Made by a program: the position numbers and the translations under genes | From: Zasmidium citrigriseum | Lineage: Eukaryota; Ascomycota; Dothideomycetes; Mycosphaerellales; Mycosphaerellaceae | Length of the DNA stretch: 64,000 bases | Assembly: GCA_002786025.1 (NCBI GenBank) | Contig: NHNW01000011.1 | Coordinates: 868,001 to 932,000, forward strand | Direction of reading: 5' to 3' | The notes under the pieces: model-generated | Databases searched by the model: none | What the model was told of the DNA's origin: nothing | The model's input: only the letters and a program-made list of their open reading frames with translations | Shown here: positions 22,891-34,474 of the stretch, in pieces | Position numbering within the stretch: the first letter of the stretch is position 1 | How the letters are laid out: each line of letters opens with the position of its first letter

Positions 22891-23863
22891 TCACCTCCTC
22901 TCACCCATCTCCGCATCCTTCACGACCTCCTCTTCCCTCGCCCCGCGAACAATCCTCGCCACCTCCCCCGGATGCACCACATCCAAAATCGCCATAGCAA
23001 CAATCATCATCGTCGCATCAAAAACATACAAACACACCTCATGGCTGTAAATATACCCATCAAAGCCCTGAATGAACTCCACCACGCGCACAATCGACCG
23101 CACGAAGATGAGCAGGCTGACTGCGTAGAGGGAGAACATGTGTTTCTTCCAGGGCAGGACGCCGGCTTGCTTTGTAGGAGTGCGTGTGATGCGGATGTGG
23201 AAGAGTGCTGCCGTGATGACGAAGAAGGCGAAGAAGATGATTTGGACGAAGAGGCCGCCGATGACGACGTTTTTGCCTGTGCTGGCTGTGTCGGGGTCGT
23301 CGGAGGCTGTAAAAGGTGTATCAGCATTTCGATCTGTTAGATGTTTGTGTTGCGAGAATGCTCACCACTAAGACCACCACCAGCAGCCTGCAACAAGAAG
23401 GAAGCAATATCACCGCCAACAAAAATCTTGGTCATCCAAGTCCGCCGAACGAACAACTTATCATCGGCGTCGAGCATCAAGACAATCCGACCTAGCTGCA
23501 TGTATATGGAAGCCGCGAACAAAGCCGGTGCGACCAGCAAGGCGATGGTTTGCAGGATGTAGGGTCCCGACTCGTATGGTCCAGGGCTCTCAGTCGCGCC
23601 AATGAGTCGTCCGATGTAGCCGGCGATTTCGAAGGTGCCGCCGATGAAGAAGGGGATCATGAACCAAGTGCGTTTTGAGATCAATTGGAAGGCGTGGAGG
23701 AGGGTCGTGAGGGAGAAGAGGACGATGAAGATGATTGCTGCTGCCTCTGATGGCTCGTAGGGATCTAATGGAGGGCATGATTAGTTGACGTGAGGGCGAT
23801 TGGAATTGAAGGTGACGTACAGAAACGGGCAGAGCTTCCTTCTGAGCTGGTGGAGTCTGACAT
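22891..23863 (-). CDS. RTA1-family seven-helix membrane protein, three exons
   Basis: Minus-strand exons 23863-23821, 23764-23366 and 23306-22891 encode 285 residues. RTA1-like proteins are fungal seven-transmembrane proteins of the plasma membrane or vacuole tied to lipid export or flipping and to resistance to toxic compounds. The sequence begins with a short polar N-terminus and 'YPYEPSEAAA', then alternating hydrophobic helices. The family landmarks E-I-x-G-Y-x-x-R around residue 55 and APALFAAS around 83 are present, as is 'DIASFLLQAAGGG' near 135. A hydrophilic tail ends 'AEMGERR'. Introns of 56 and 59 nt lie in the usual places and give a continuous frame. A TATATA-like sequence lies about 150 bp upstream of the ATG. 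The substrate cannot be predicted. Confidence 0.88.
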
Positions 23864-24386
23864 GTTGGGTGTTTGGATTGTTGTTTGATTTGGTTGTTAT
23901 GTTATTGAACGAGGACGCTGTCGATGAACCGAACGATCTGTTCGATGGGGGTGACTTCTTGATTGATGGTGAGTCGTGATGAATGACCTCCAGCTCGACG
24001 CTCCGTCGACCTTTCATATATACTATCCTCCTCCATCTTGCGCATGCCATTGTGATTCTTTACTTAGGCCATCGCATAGACATATCCTCCCTGCGAGCGG
24101 TCCGACTTGCATTAGCAAGCGACGTCAAGTCCGTTCGACCAATCAGATCGTCGTCTGGCTGCTAAGCCTTCAATCCTTCACGAGCATCTTCGGGCTATGC
24201 GCTATCGAGGATCCAGCTCTGACGCAGTTGTAGACTTCAGGTCTTCCAAGAGTGGTCTAGTGTGCGCGAAGTGTTCGCATAGCTCGCATACAGCCCGAGC
24301 ATGGCTAAGTGGCAGATAAAGATTTCCAGGCACCTAGGACAAAGGCTGGCAATGGAAGCACAGCCTTGAGACATGATGTCGTTCAT
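23864..24386. other. Intergenic region upstream of RTA1-like gene
   Basis: 523 bp with the promoter of the RTA1-like gene (minus strand) and the 3' flank of BUD22. A TATATA stretch near 24015-24022 is a candidate core promoter on the minus strand. No gene recognised. Confidence 0.4.
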
Positions 24387-25771
24387 TCAGTCAAAGCTGA
24401 TCTTCTTGCCCTGGAACGGCACAGGAGCCATCTTCTTCTCCTTAGCCCGTTTCGCAGCCTCCCAACTGGGATGCAGTGGTCCACTATCGTCCTTGCGGGC
24501 GGGTTTCTTTGCATCGCCGCTGCCAACATTGCGTCGCCTGCCTTCGACGGGCATACTGTTTGCGCCCTTTGCGAATCTTGACTGGCGTTCCACAGCGCCT
24601 CGTTTTGGATCCCAGCCAGCGCTTCTCTCTTGCTTCTTCAAGTGGTTAGCTTTGCCTTTGTATTTCGCCTCCCAAATCTTTTGCCGTGCACGTTGGCCTC
24701 GTCTGTTCTTCTTAGGAGCGACGTCAACATCATCCTCAATATCAGATCCACTGCCAGAAATGTAACCGCCCATGGTCAGTGAAGGAATGAAGGATGATTT
24801 GTTCGGTTTCGTGGCACCGCCTTTCTTGGGCTGCTGCTCTTCAATCGAATCATCCTCTGACTCGACCTCTGACAACGAAAGATCTGCGGCAGGGTCGTAT
24901 GGCTGTCGTTTGGAAGATTTCTTCGGCTTTCGAGATAAACCTTCCTGCTCCAGTTGTCGCTCCAGGTTTTCGATGTCCGAAACCTCCACGTCCTCGTCCT
25001 CGCCACTGTCCTCGTCACCAGACGATGCAAGGCGATCTTCAAACTGTGCAAACTCATCCTCTGAGTCCCCATCACTCTCGCCAAGCTCAGGCCCACTACC
25101 AGAATCCACATCGTCTGTCTCTGCCGATGCACCTCTCTTACTCCTCTTCACTGCTCTTTCAGGACCATCACTCCCTACACTCGTCCCCCTCGCAACCTCA
25201 TAATCCTCAGCCCTCAACCTCTTCTTCTTCACAGACCCACCCCCATCCTCATCCCTCAACCCAAACTCCCTCTTGACAGCCGCAACAGCCGCCGGAAAAG
25301 CTTCCTGCACCGGATTCGACTTGCAAAGCCTGCCATGCACATTCAAACTCGCAGCATCATGCGGAAACGCAACCGGCTTGCTCAGCTCCATGGGTAGATC
25401 AGACGACGTCGCGATGGCCTTGATTTTCAAAAGAGATTTCGCTAGGTAGTGCTGGGCGCAGAGAGTGTTCTCGAGAGCCTACTTACCATTGTCAGTCCGT
25501 AGACCACTATCTTTATGGTATGCGCACCCACCTTGATCGCTTGCTTTTCCGCGTTGATTCTGTCTATGTCTTTTTGATCTTTCTTAGCCGCAGCCGTTTT
25601 CAGTCTCCGCCCCATCTTTTGCTGTTCGAGGCCTTTGGCGAGTTTGAAGGCTCTCGACAGGTGTTTGGAGCTCTCTGCGAACGCCGCCATGATGCGTCTC
25701 TGCTGACGAAAATTGGCTCCGGCGATCGCATCGCCATCTTCGACATCGTCGCTTCGCTTTCGTTTGGACAT
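24387..25771 (-). CDS. BUD22: BUD22-family ribosome biogenesis protein, two exons
   Basis: Minus-strand exons 25771-25532 and 25478-24387 give 443 residues. BUD22/SRFBP1 proteins act in the nucleolus in early 18S rRNA processing and small-subunit assembly. The N-terminal 120 residues are basic and helical and lead into 'LENTLCAQHYLAKSLLKIKAI'. The middle is very acidic with runs of Asp/Glu/Ser and nuclear-localisation-like Lys/Arg clusters. The C-terminus has the family hallmark: 'RQKIWEAKYKGKANHLKKQ', then 'GWDPKRGAVE', and a final 'LHPSWEAAKRAKEKK' block just before the end. The 53-nt intron has GT-AG ends and joins in phase 0. Length and layout fit the fungal family. Confidence 0.88.
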
Positions 25772-26145
25772 GTTGTGGTCAGTTGGAAGAGTTGACGGTT
25801 GCGATCGCGAAGCTCCGAAATCTCAGGTCGAGATTCAGCAGAGGATTGCCAGCACGGACCGGCGTTGCATTGAGAACGCCAAGCCTCCGCCTAATCGATA
25901 AGCCAGGACTTTCACATGAAAAGTCAAGAAGAGATGAATGAAGACAAAATGGAAGCCATGGGATTTGTCTAATATGCACAATCTGCTTTTGTTTTATCCA
26001 TACCTAACTTACAAGAAATCTACGCTACGCTCAATTACAAATGCAATCTTACTTTTCCAGTTCCCGCTTTCCGCAAACACACTTGGTATCATGAGGCTGT
26101 CTGCCTTCTGAAATCTGGCTACTGAAGCCGTATGCCGCCGTCGCT
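25772..26145. other. Short intergenic region BUD22 / SCP160
   Basis: 374 bp holding the BUD22 promoter (minus strand) and the SCP160 3' flank. No additional feature seen. Confidence 0.4.
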
Positions 26146-29100
26146 CTATGCATTGTTTTGGACGATCTCGAGAATGAGATCTCTGGCACCCTCCACACCG
26201 GCCTTGGCACCAGTGATCTCAATGGCCTCGCCCTTGTTCTGGTCGCGAGGAACCTGGATCTTGGTGCCAGTCTCCTTGCGGATGCGGTTGATCTCGGAGC
26301 CACCAGGACCGATGACGTGTCTGTAAGCTCGTGGGTCGGGTAGGATGAGGAAACCAATCGTGTCCTGCTTGGCAGCCTCCTCGAGCGCCTTCTCCAGCTT
26401 CGCCTTCGCAGCTTGCACCGCCTCTGCAGACGAGCCCGACAGAATCCATGGGATCTCGCCTTCCTCAGCGCCGGCAAGGAGGTCGTGCGTCTCCCACGAG
26501 TGGCTTCCTGAGCTGGCTCCTGGATCGTCGGTAATCAAGGGCATAGCACCACCATTAGCACGGCTCGGCTGAGGAGTCGATGACTTAGGAGGTGGTCGCT
26601 GGCCGTTGTGGTCAACGGTCACCTTGTGATCATTCCTCAGGCGACGGAAGAATTGCCCGTTGTCGGCAATGATGTGGTGGAGTTGACGCGGTACGGGGAC
26701 AGTCTCGCCCTCTTGGTCCTTGGTCACTTCCATGATATGAGCCTTAGCCTTCTCCACGGCGTCAGGCTTTCCCATGATGCGAACTTGCGAGCGCTGTGGG
26801 CCGGTCTCGCTCTGGCGGGGAATGTTGATCGAAACGTTGAACTGTTGTTCAAGTTGGCGGCGAGTCTCACCACCGCGACCAATCAACAGACGGTGCTTGT
26901 CTGGCTTGACCTCGGCGATCTCAGTGACTTGGGATTCCTGGTCGGCCACGAGAGCCTCAATGGCAGCACAGATGCTGTCGACGACGGTCTTCTGACCTTC
27001 CACGCGAATGCCGTTGCCTTCAGCGTCGGTCTTGGGGAAGCGAATCATGCGGTTGTGGAGGCGCTGGTCTTCAGGTCCACCCGCGGCGGTGATCATGTTG
27101 CGCAGGTTGGTGCCTAATAACAGTGTTAGCATTTGCTTCGATCAACTTTGGCGAAAAGATCATGAACTTACCTCCTGGACCGATGATCAGACGGTGATGC
27201 TTCCGGTCCACATCAAGAGTCCTAGTAATGGTGTTGTCGAAAATCTTGGCCTTCTCTTCAATCATCTTCTTGGCCTCTTCAACGGCCTTCTTCGAACCCT
27301 TGATCTTGATCTCAGCACGGCCGTCGGGGCTGGCAGCCTCCCTCGAGCTAGGCACATCAATCTGTGCGCCAGTAGCGTAGCGCAGCTGTTCCATCTCCTT
27401 TCCGCCAGAGCCGATGAGAGAAGGCAGCTGACTCTGTGCAACAGACACGGTAGCCGTGTGCGAATTGTCCTTGTAGAACTGCAACAGCTCCAAGAGATCA
27501 TCACGGCAGGCATTGGCTCCCTTGCTAGGACCCTTGATGACCACCTCATCAGGCTTCTGGTTGTTACGACGGTCATCAGCGACCGAGACGTCGTCATCGA
27601 CTTGCTTGTTACGGGGGAAGTTAACGCGGACACCGTAGCGAGTCTGAAGTTTGCCAACTTGACTGCCCTGTGGGCCGATCAGATCCTTGTGGTATTGCGC
27701 CGGGATGTGGACGTGATGCGTGGTCTCATCCTCAAGCTTCTTGCCAAGTTCGAGAATGTGCTTCTTACAGGCATTTGCCTTGGCCTCTGGTCCCTTGATC
27801 TCGCACTTGCCGTCACTGAGTTGAATGTCAACGTCAAATTCTTCACGCAGACGGTTGATGTTCTCGCCCTTTCTGCCAATGAGATGGTTGGCGAACTTCT
27901 GTGGGAAGTCAAAGCTCAAAGTGAAGCCACGCTCGAGCTCGTCAGCCTTCTCCTGCTCAATGAAAGCTAAGAGACTCTGCACAAGAACGTCAACATCAGC
28001 CTGTGGACCGCGCAGGTTCAAGTTGGGAGCTTGAGCACGTCTCTGAGCTTCCTGACGAGGTCCGCCATAGTTCACTTGGACGGGAATGCGGCCGTCTCCA
28101 CGTCCCTGGTGGTGACGGTCGACGTGTCTCCGGATCTTGTCGTGGAATTTAGCGGGAGCCTCGACTTCCTTTGAGACAAGGTTTTGGTGGCCGTTCATGA
28201 TCTCCGCAATGTGTCGCTCGGCGTCTCGCAGTGCCTGCTGGAAGCTTTGAACGTCCTGCTGTGAAGGAGCAGAACGTGGAAGTTGGTAGTTCGAAGACGG
28301 ACTGCGGTCCTCGAACACGAGAAGTACAGGAGAGTTGTCGAATTCGTCGGGGACTACTACGTGCACACCGTGCTGGTCGCGGATCTCACGAGCGGCTTGC
28401 TCACGCAGATGCTGATGGAAGAATGGATCGACCTCCAAAGGATGGAATCGGGTCGGTGGGTGGCCATTGATCATATTGATGGCGTCCATGCGGGCCTTTT
28501 GAGCCGTCTTCGGGTCGCGAGCATAGATTTGCCACGAACCAGCGCTATCGGGCATGATACTGGCGCCGTGTTGCTTTTCCAGCTCTTGAATGGCTTGACG
28601 CTGGCGCAGGTAGCGATTGATGTCGTGAGCATGTGCCTGTCCGCCGCGTGGAGCACTGGCGTGTTGACGTGCGACATCTGCAGTTGCCATTGACATGCTG
28701 GATACGAGGTCAATGATCTTGTCCGTAGCTTGCTCTATCCGGTCTGGAGGGCCAACAATGGTGATCATCTCAGAGTCCGCATGGTCTGGTGGAAGGATGA
28801 TCGAGCATCCAGTTTGTTCCATGATTTCGTGCAAGTTGTTGCCACGATCGCCTGCAATAAACTGATGACGACCGCGCTCGACCGGCATTTGCTCCAGAGT
28901 GAGCTGTCGCTGGAGCTCTTGAACCTGGCGATCGATCTCAGCCTTGGCTTCGGCAACAGCCTGGCGGTCACCACCAAGCTGAATCGGCAAGCCAGCCTGG
29001 GGAGTAAAGGTAGCAGGTCTGCGGTTGGCAGGGATCTCCGGTGGCGCCTGCTGGTTCCAAGTATGGTACTGGGGAATCTGCATGCGGAGGTCACGGCCTT

Positions 29101-30178
29101 GCTGGAGTGACTGAAGACGCTCGTTGTTGCGAGCAGCCAAGAATGGGTAATATTCAGCTGGGATGTGCTTCAGACGGGTGTTGGCTGACGAGGTGTGCTC
29201 GTTGACAATCTTCTCGATATCTTGCTTGGCCATCTGCACAGCGAATGGGTCGCCTTCGATGGTAACGTCAATCATCGCATCCATGTCGTCGTCCTCATGA
29301 GTCTCAGCCGCATCCTGCTTGGAGATATTGATCTTGGCGCCAGTCTTCTTGGAGATGGCCTGAATAGTAGCACCTTGCTTTCCGACGATTTTGCCACGCA
29401 CACCCATTGGAATTGGGAGCTTGAGGTTCTGCTTCGAACAGAGCTGGTTGGCGACTTCCTTGAGGGCCATGCGCACATCGTCAACGGGACCAGTACCCTG
29501 GAAAGTCAATGCATCGCCAGGACCAGGCTTCATCTCGACATTTGCCCTGGACCGCTTGTTGATATCGCGCAGAATGTCCTGGAGAGGCTTCTTGCGCTGG
29601 TTGCTTGGGGTCATCATGGATGGGTGGAGCGACACCTGCTCGGTGTAGCGACCAGGGATGTTCATTTGAGGGACTGGTCCGCGCTGAGACTGAGCCGTGG
29701 AGCCTGGGGTGAGGATACCGGAGGCCGGGGTGGATGAACGGGAAGATGCATTGGTAGCCGCAGCATTGGTACCGTTGGCGGCCTTGCCCACAGCAGCCGG
29801 CTTCTTCGACCACATGGACGTAGGAGCGGCAGCGGGAGCCTTTGGAGCACCCAGAGCTGGGAACAACTCCTCAGACTGCGTATCGATTGGGGGCCTGGAG
29901 CTGGCGGACGGGCCCTGGGCAGGCTGCTTGCCGGCGGCCTTGCTACCAGGAGCCGGCTCCGCGGACGGAGTGGCCACGCGAGACGGGTCAGTGCTGATGG
30001 GCAGCGAGGTCTCGCCTGCGCGAGCCGGTGGTGGATGAGGAGCGGCATCTTCGTCTTCCGCATCCTCGACTGTGGCCTTGTGGGCTGCCTTCTCTTGCGC
30101 TTCGTGCTGCGCTTGCATCTTTGCGGCGAGACCCTCGGCGGCGGAGCCGACGCCGTTGGTCGTTGCTTCAGTGGCCAT
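26146..30178 (-). CDS. SCP160: SCP160/vigilin multi-KH RNA-binding protein, two exons
   Basis: Minus-strand exons 30178-27172 and 27113-26146 encode 1324 residues. Vigilin-type proteins bind polysomes and the ER membrane through many KH domains and influence translation and ploidy control. A 200-residue disordered N-terminus rich in Ala, Pro and Ser precedes the array. At least nine KH units have a visible GxxG loop or its remnant, among them GVRGKIVGKQG, HLIGRKGENI, DLIGPQGSQV, SLIGSGGKEM, LIIGPGGTNL, LLIGRGGETR and HVIGPGGSEI. Others are degenerate, such as AGDRGNN and ADNGQFF. The 58-nt intron cuts the LIIGPGG motif after GPG, and removal restores GPGGTNLRNM, which confirms the join. The length matches fungal SCP160 (about 1200-1300). 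Confidence 0.93.
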
Positions 30179-30735
30179 TGTAGCAGGAATCCGGTTGGGG
30201 GAGCAGTTGCGATATTCCGGTGGACGAGAGCGTTTGATGGTGTGGGATCACGAGCTCATGCGGCCTCTTCTCGAATGTTCGCGGGTCGGTCGGTGAAGGT
30301 AGCGGATGCGCGGTGCTGCAGCGGAGACAGCAGCAATGTGAGCGACGGATGTCGGACACAAGAGTCGCACACTGGCAGGCGAGATAGGTAAAGGTGGATG
30401 GTGTTGTGCGAAAGGTGAGAGAGAAGGAATTCGAGTTGAAGGACACAGGACCCTTCAATAAAAGTGGGGCGGGAGCTCGGCCGCTGAAACCATGTGGCCA
30501 GATGGAGCTTGCTGACCAAGTGAATACCCATTGCACACGAGTGGCATATGGAGTCAGAAGCAATGCCGTTCGAGATTCAACAATGTCAGCACAGGCAAGA
30601 AGTGCATTTACGCTCAGATTCATGTCATCTACGCCAGTCGACCAACCATCACATGCTTCAAAGCTCATGAAAAGCCGAGGAGAGAAGCGGCACCCAACGC
30701 CGACCCAGATGCTCAATCAAGACTCATCAGATCCA
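30179..30735. other. Intergenic region upstream of SCP160
   Basis: 557 bp with the SCP160 promoter and 5' UTR, and the 3' flank of the alanine aminotransferase gene. Small open frames on both strands show no family resemblance. Confidence 0.45.
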
Positions 30736-32534
30736 TCATCGATATTGGTCCATGAACTTGCGATGGAATTCCGTGATCCGTGATACCCAATCCGTTCCTG
30801 GTGCCAAGAATGTAGTCCTGAAATGCAATGTGCCCTCCTTCTGACCAAAGCCTGAACCCGGAACAATGCAGATGCCCGTTGCGTCGAGCAAGCTCAGGCA
30901 GTAGAAGTCGTCGGGGTTCTTGCCCTCCTTCTTCGCAGCCTCAATGGCCTTCTGTGGAAGCTTGATGGTCGGGTACAGGTACATGCTTCCCTGAGGTGGC
31001 TGGCACTCCACGCCCTCCATCTCCTTGAAGGCGTTGTACAACGCAAATGCGCGCTGCTTCAAGTTCTGGAAGATGGTGTCGTACTCTTCGCGGTAGAGGG
31101 GATATGATGGCTCTCCCTCGACTGGAGGATTGACCATCATCTCCACGAGACACTGTCCAACGACCGGTGGGCAAAGCATGATGCTGACGAACTTGTAGAT
31201 TTGGGCGACGACCTGGTCTCATGTTAGTGCATCGTCCAAACTTGAATTGTACGGATACTTACCTCTGGATCGAAGCCAACCATCTCGTAGTATCCACCAC
31301 GGTGTCCACACTCTCCCACCATACCCTTGCTGATACTGTGCAAACTTGCCAGCTCGATGTGATCGAACTTGCCCTCCTTGTTCTTCTCGCTGTTTTGCAA
31401 CTCCCGCAAGCTCTTCTTGAAGCTCTGGAACTTGCCTTCGAACACATTGGTTTGGTAGACTTCATCTGCAAGCACAACGAGCTTCTCCTCTGCGGCAAGT
31501 TCCAAGACGGACGAGATGTGGTCGGCGGACAGAGATGCACCAGTCGGGTTACCAGGGTTGATGACGACCACGGCACGAACGTCGATGCCTTTCTTCTGGG
31601 CTTCCTTCAAGGCGGTCCTCATGCCCTCGACATCGGTGCTCCACTGGCTCTCCTCGTCGAGATAGTAGGGCACCATCTGGGCGTTCAGTAGGCTGAGCGT
31701 AGCAGTGTAGAGGGGATACTGTGGGATGGGGACGAGGACGCCGGTCGATGGAGATGCACACAGGACACTCATCAATGCATTGACACCTGCACTGGCACCA
31801 CCGCAAAGGTAGATGTTCTGAGGGTCTGCAGAGTATCCATCCCTTCGCTCGATGAAATCGGCAACACTCTGGCGAATGCCCGGAGCACCTTGCGACTGCG
31901 AGTATGCACCAACACTCTTGACGTCCTTCAAGAGCTTCTTGGCGCGCTCAATGACATCGCTCTTGTAGCCCAAGCTGTTCTTGAGCACCTCCTCATTCTC
32001 CAGAAGCAGTGGGTTCTCCACCAAGCTTGCAACCTGTCGGAAGAAGGTAATGGGCTTTTGGTCGAGCTGCTGTGGGTTGCCGATGTTCGCACTGATGACC
32101 GAATCGAAGGGAAGGTCTTTGCCCTCGCCTTTGGCTAGCTGGGCGCGGTACTGCTCGCTCTTGATGGCCAGCTCGCCACGGACGGCATACTTGGCCTCCT
32201 TGACGTGAGGGTTGATGTTGTTGATGTTCAGGCTCTTGTTGCTGGAGCTCTGGGAGAAGAGGCGTCGATGGATGAAGTTGGGAATAGGTAGCGATCCCAT
32301 CGGCCCTGAAACAGACATGACGGCTAGGGATGGTGGGGGAGAACTGGAGGGAGAGAGGAGAGCGCGAGATACGCGACTGCTGGCGCGAGATGATGTACCG
32401 ACATTTTGCAGGCTCTGCGAGTGGTGCTTTCGTCGTCCTAGCGCAAGAGCGGATGACGCATCATATGCGACGTCGGCGAGGATCGGTTCGACAGCCTGGC
32501 CGCGCCCAAGGAGCGACGGAGAAAGCAGTCTCAT
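30736..32534 (-). CDS. ALT1: Alanine aminotransferase (PLP-dependent), two exons
   Basis: Minus-strand exons 32534-31263 and 31212-30736 encode 582 residues. The enzyme swaps the amino group between alanine and 2-oxoglutarate, giving pyruvate and glutamate. The fold-type I aminotransferase core starts near 'VKEAKYAVRGELAIKS'. It has the substrate loop 'ANIGNPQQ', 'NPGNPTGASLS', 'ADEVYQTNVF', and the PLP lysine Lys403 in 'SISKGMVGECGHRGG'. The C-terminus ends 'FHRKFMDQYR'. The 50-nt intron has GT-AG ends with a CACTAAC branch. I chose the ATG at 32534 because the first 70 residues are Arg/Ser-rich and free of acidic clusters, like a mitochondrial targeting peptide. An in-frame ATG at 32318 would give a shorter cytosolic form. 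Confidence 0.92.
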
Positions 32535-34474
32535 GATATCGCACCCCACGCCAGCAGCCACCCGCTCGCAAAAGCAGTGTGCGTGGTGAGTGATAAGAGG
32601 GTGGTGGTGGGCGGACTTCGCGACAATTTGGCGGAGCTCTGACAAGCTTGGAACAGGTTCAAATTGGACCCCTATCAAAATCACTGAAGCTTGACCTGCA
32701 ACATGCACGACACGACATTTGCTTTTCTCCTTATCGCTAACTTGATGCCGTCAAGACTGCAAGCAACGGGCTAATCAATATTGTTCAGATAAATGAGGAA
32801 CCTCGACGACATACGTCGACTTCCCCCACGAAGCACAAGATCATGGTATCATCTTCACACCTGGGCGAACGGTATGCCACGCGACTAAGACGCCACTCGA
32901 ACGGTATCGATAACCAATCTTACCTCTCCTGACACAAAATCGACATGCCTATGCAGGAACGATGCAAGTCCATGCCAGCTGACTTCCTACGACCTCCGAT
33001 CCCTCATCTGCGCCGGCTGCTTTTCGTTCCCCTTTCAACTGTGTGACTCAGTCCAAGCCTATAACCTGACAAGTCGGACGGTTTCAGCATCCGGGCACAC
33101 AGCCGTGGTTAAGAGGTGTGGTCAGCCAGCGGCCCCACATGTGGGTCCAACAAGACCAGAGCAATACGCATGAGTGCTGAGATATACGCAGTTAGCATAC
33201 CATTGCCCACGACGGTTTTGACATCTCGAGCGGTGGTTGCCTCTCACAGGTCTCACTTGGGCAGCCAGCATTTCGGAATGGCCATCCGATTCTGCAGCGA
33301 TTCAGCCTTCCATTTGTCCGTTTCAAGCCCAATCCTGTATGGAGGCAATCAACATATCCACCAGTGTTGTGTGAGTCTAAGGTGTAGGATTGCGGACGAA
33401 TGGATGGCGATGTCTGTTTGAGTGCTGAAGGCTAGCTCAAAGATCGAGAGGTGAGCAGCAGCATATGTCGACTAGCACTGCTGAGCTCCTACGACTCGTA
33501 ATCGATCGACTCTCGTACTTGCTGGAGCATGTATTACATCGACCATGACTCTTCAACTTCAAGCTACAGATGGGATTCGAGACCGACCGCTTGGACAAGC
33601 GAGCTCTTGAGGAGGCTCCAGCTGTGGCGTCAGTAGGAAGACCGACATGCATGAGCCACGCACGCAGTACCACCGTCTTCTGCGACGATGTTCTGTTGCA
33701 GCGATCGCCGTGATGGAAGACCACATGTAGGGTAGACGTTGAAGCCACTTCCGAGTCGTTGCCACAGCTCGACAACTTTCCTTCCCTTCTTGGTCACTGC
33801 GATCCGGACAGACTCGAGCGTGGCGCTCGAATCGAGCTGCCACTTCACTGGTCGGCATCGCTTTAACTCTTCGGTTGTTGATAGCGAGCTTCATGAAGGA
33901 TCGGAGGAATTGTGATCAAGCTTTGGTGCCATGTGTTTCGGCGGCTACGACTTCAGATTTCTCCTGCTGTGTTGCATTCGTTGGTCCCAAGCTGGTCATG
34001 GGATGAAAACGATACGGTAGACTTGATGTTCCACCAACAAGCAGTACGTACTTGCGTCGATCATTCAAATGATGCGCTGGTCAAAAGTGAAGTTGAGGGT
34101 CTTCCCAGTTCCAGACCTTGGTCCAGCACAGCCACAACGACGGAAATCCAAAAGTGACGTCGGTGATGCAGATCTGGAGCTTGAAAGAAATCATCTGCAC
34201 GCGAAAGGGTGGTGTAGGTAAGGCTCGACGTCGTAGATAAATGCACCTCGCGAACCTCAACACTTCAGTGCAGTTTGCTCCAACTTAACATCTTTACTGC
34301 ACTTTCCCTTGATCAAGCAATCTTGAGGTGAGCTTTCCACGCCGCGTCGTGCCATTCCAGGATTCGTCAGGGGTCTGGAGCTTGACACATTGACGATTCC
34401 AAGCCAATGTCAACGTCTGTCACTAACACCACTGAAAGCTTTAGACACAACTGAATAAACGCACCGATTACACC
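32535..34474. other. 1.9 kb intergenic region ALT1 / SLM-like
   Basis: Divergent flanks of two genes. The part next to 32534 must contain the aminotransferase promoter, and the last few hundred bases the promoter of the PH-domain gene. Between them (about 33.0-34.2 kb) there are only frames under 115 codons with no recognisable product, and no repeats or RNA genes that I could support. Confidence 0.45.
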
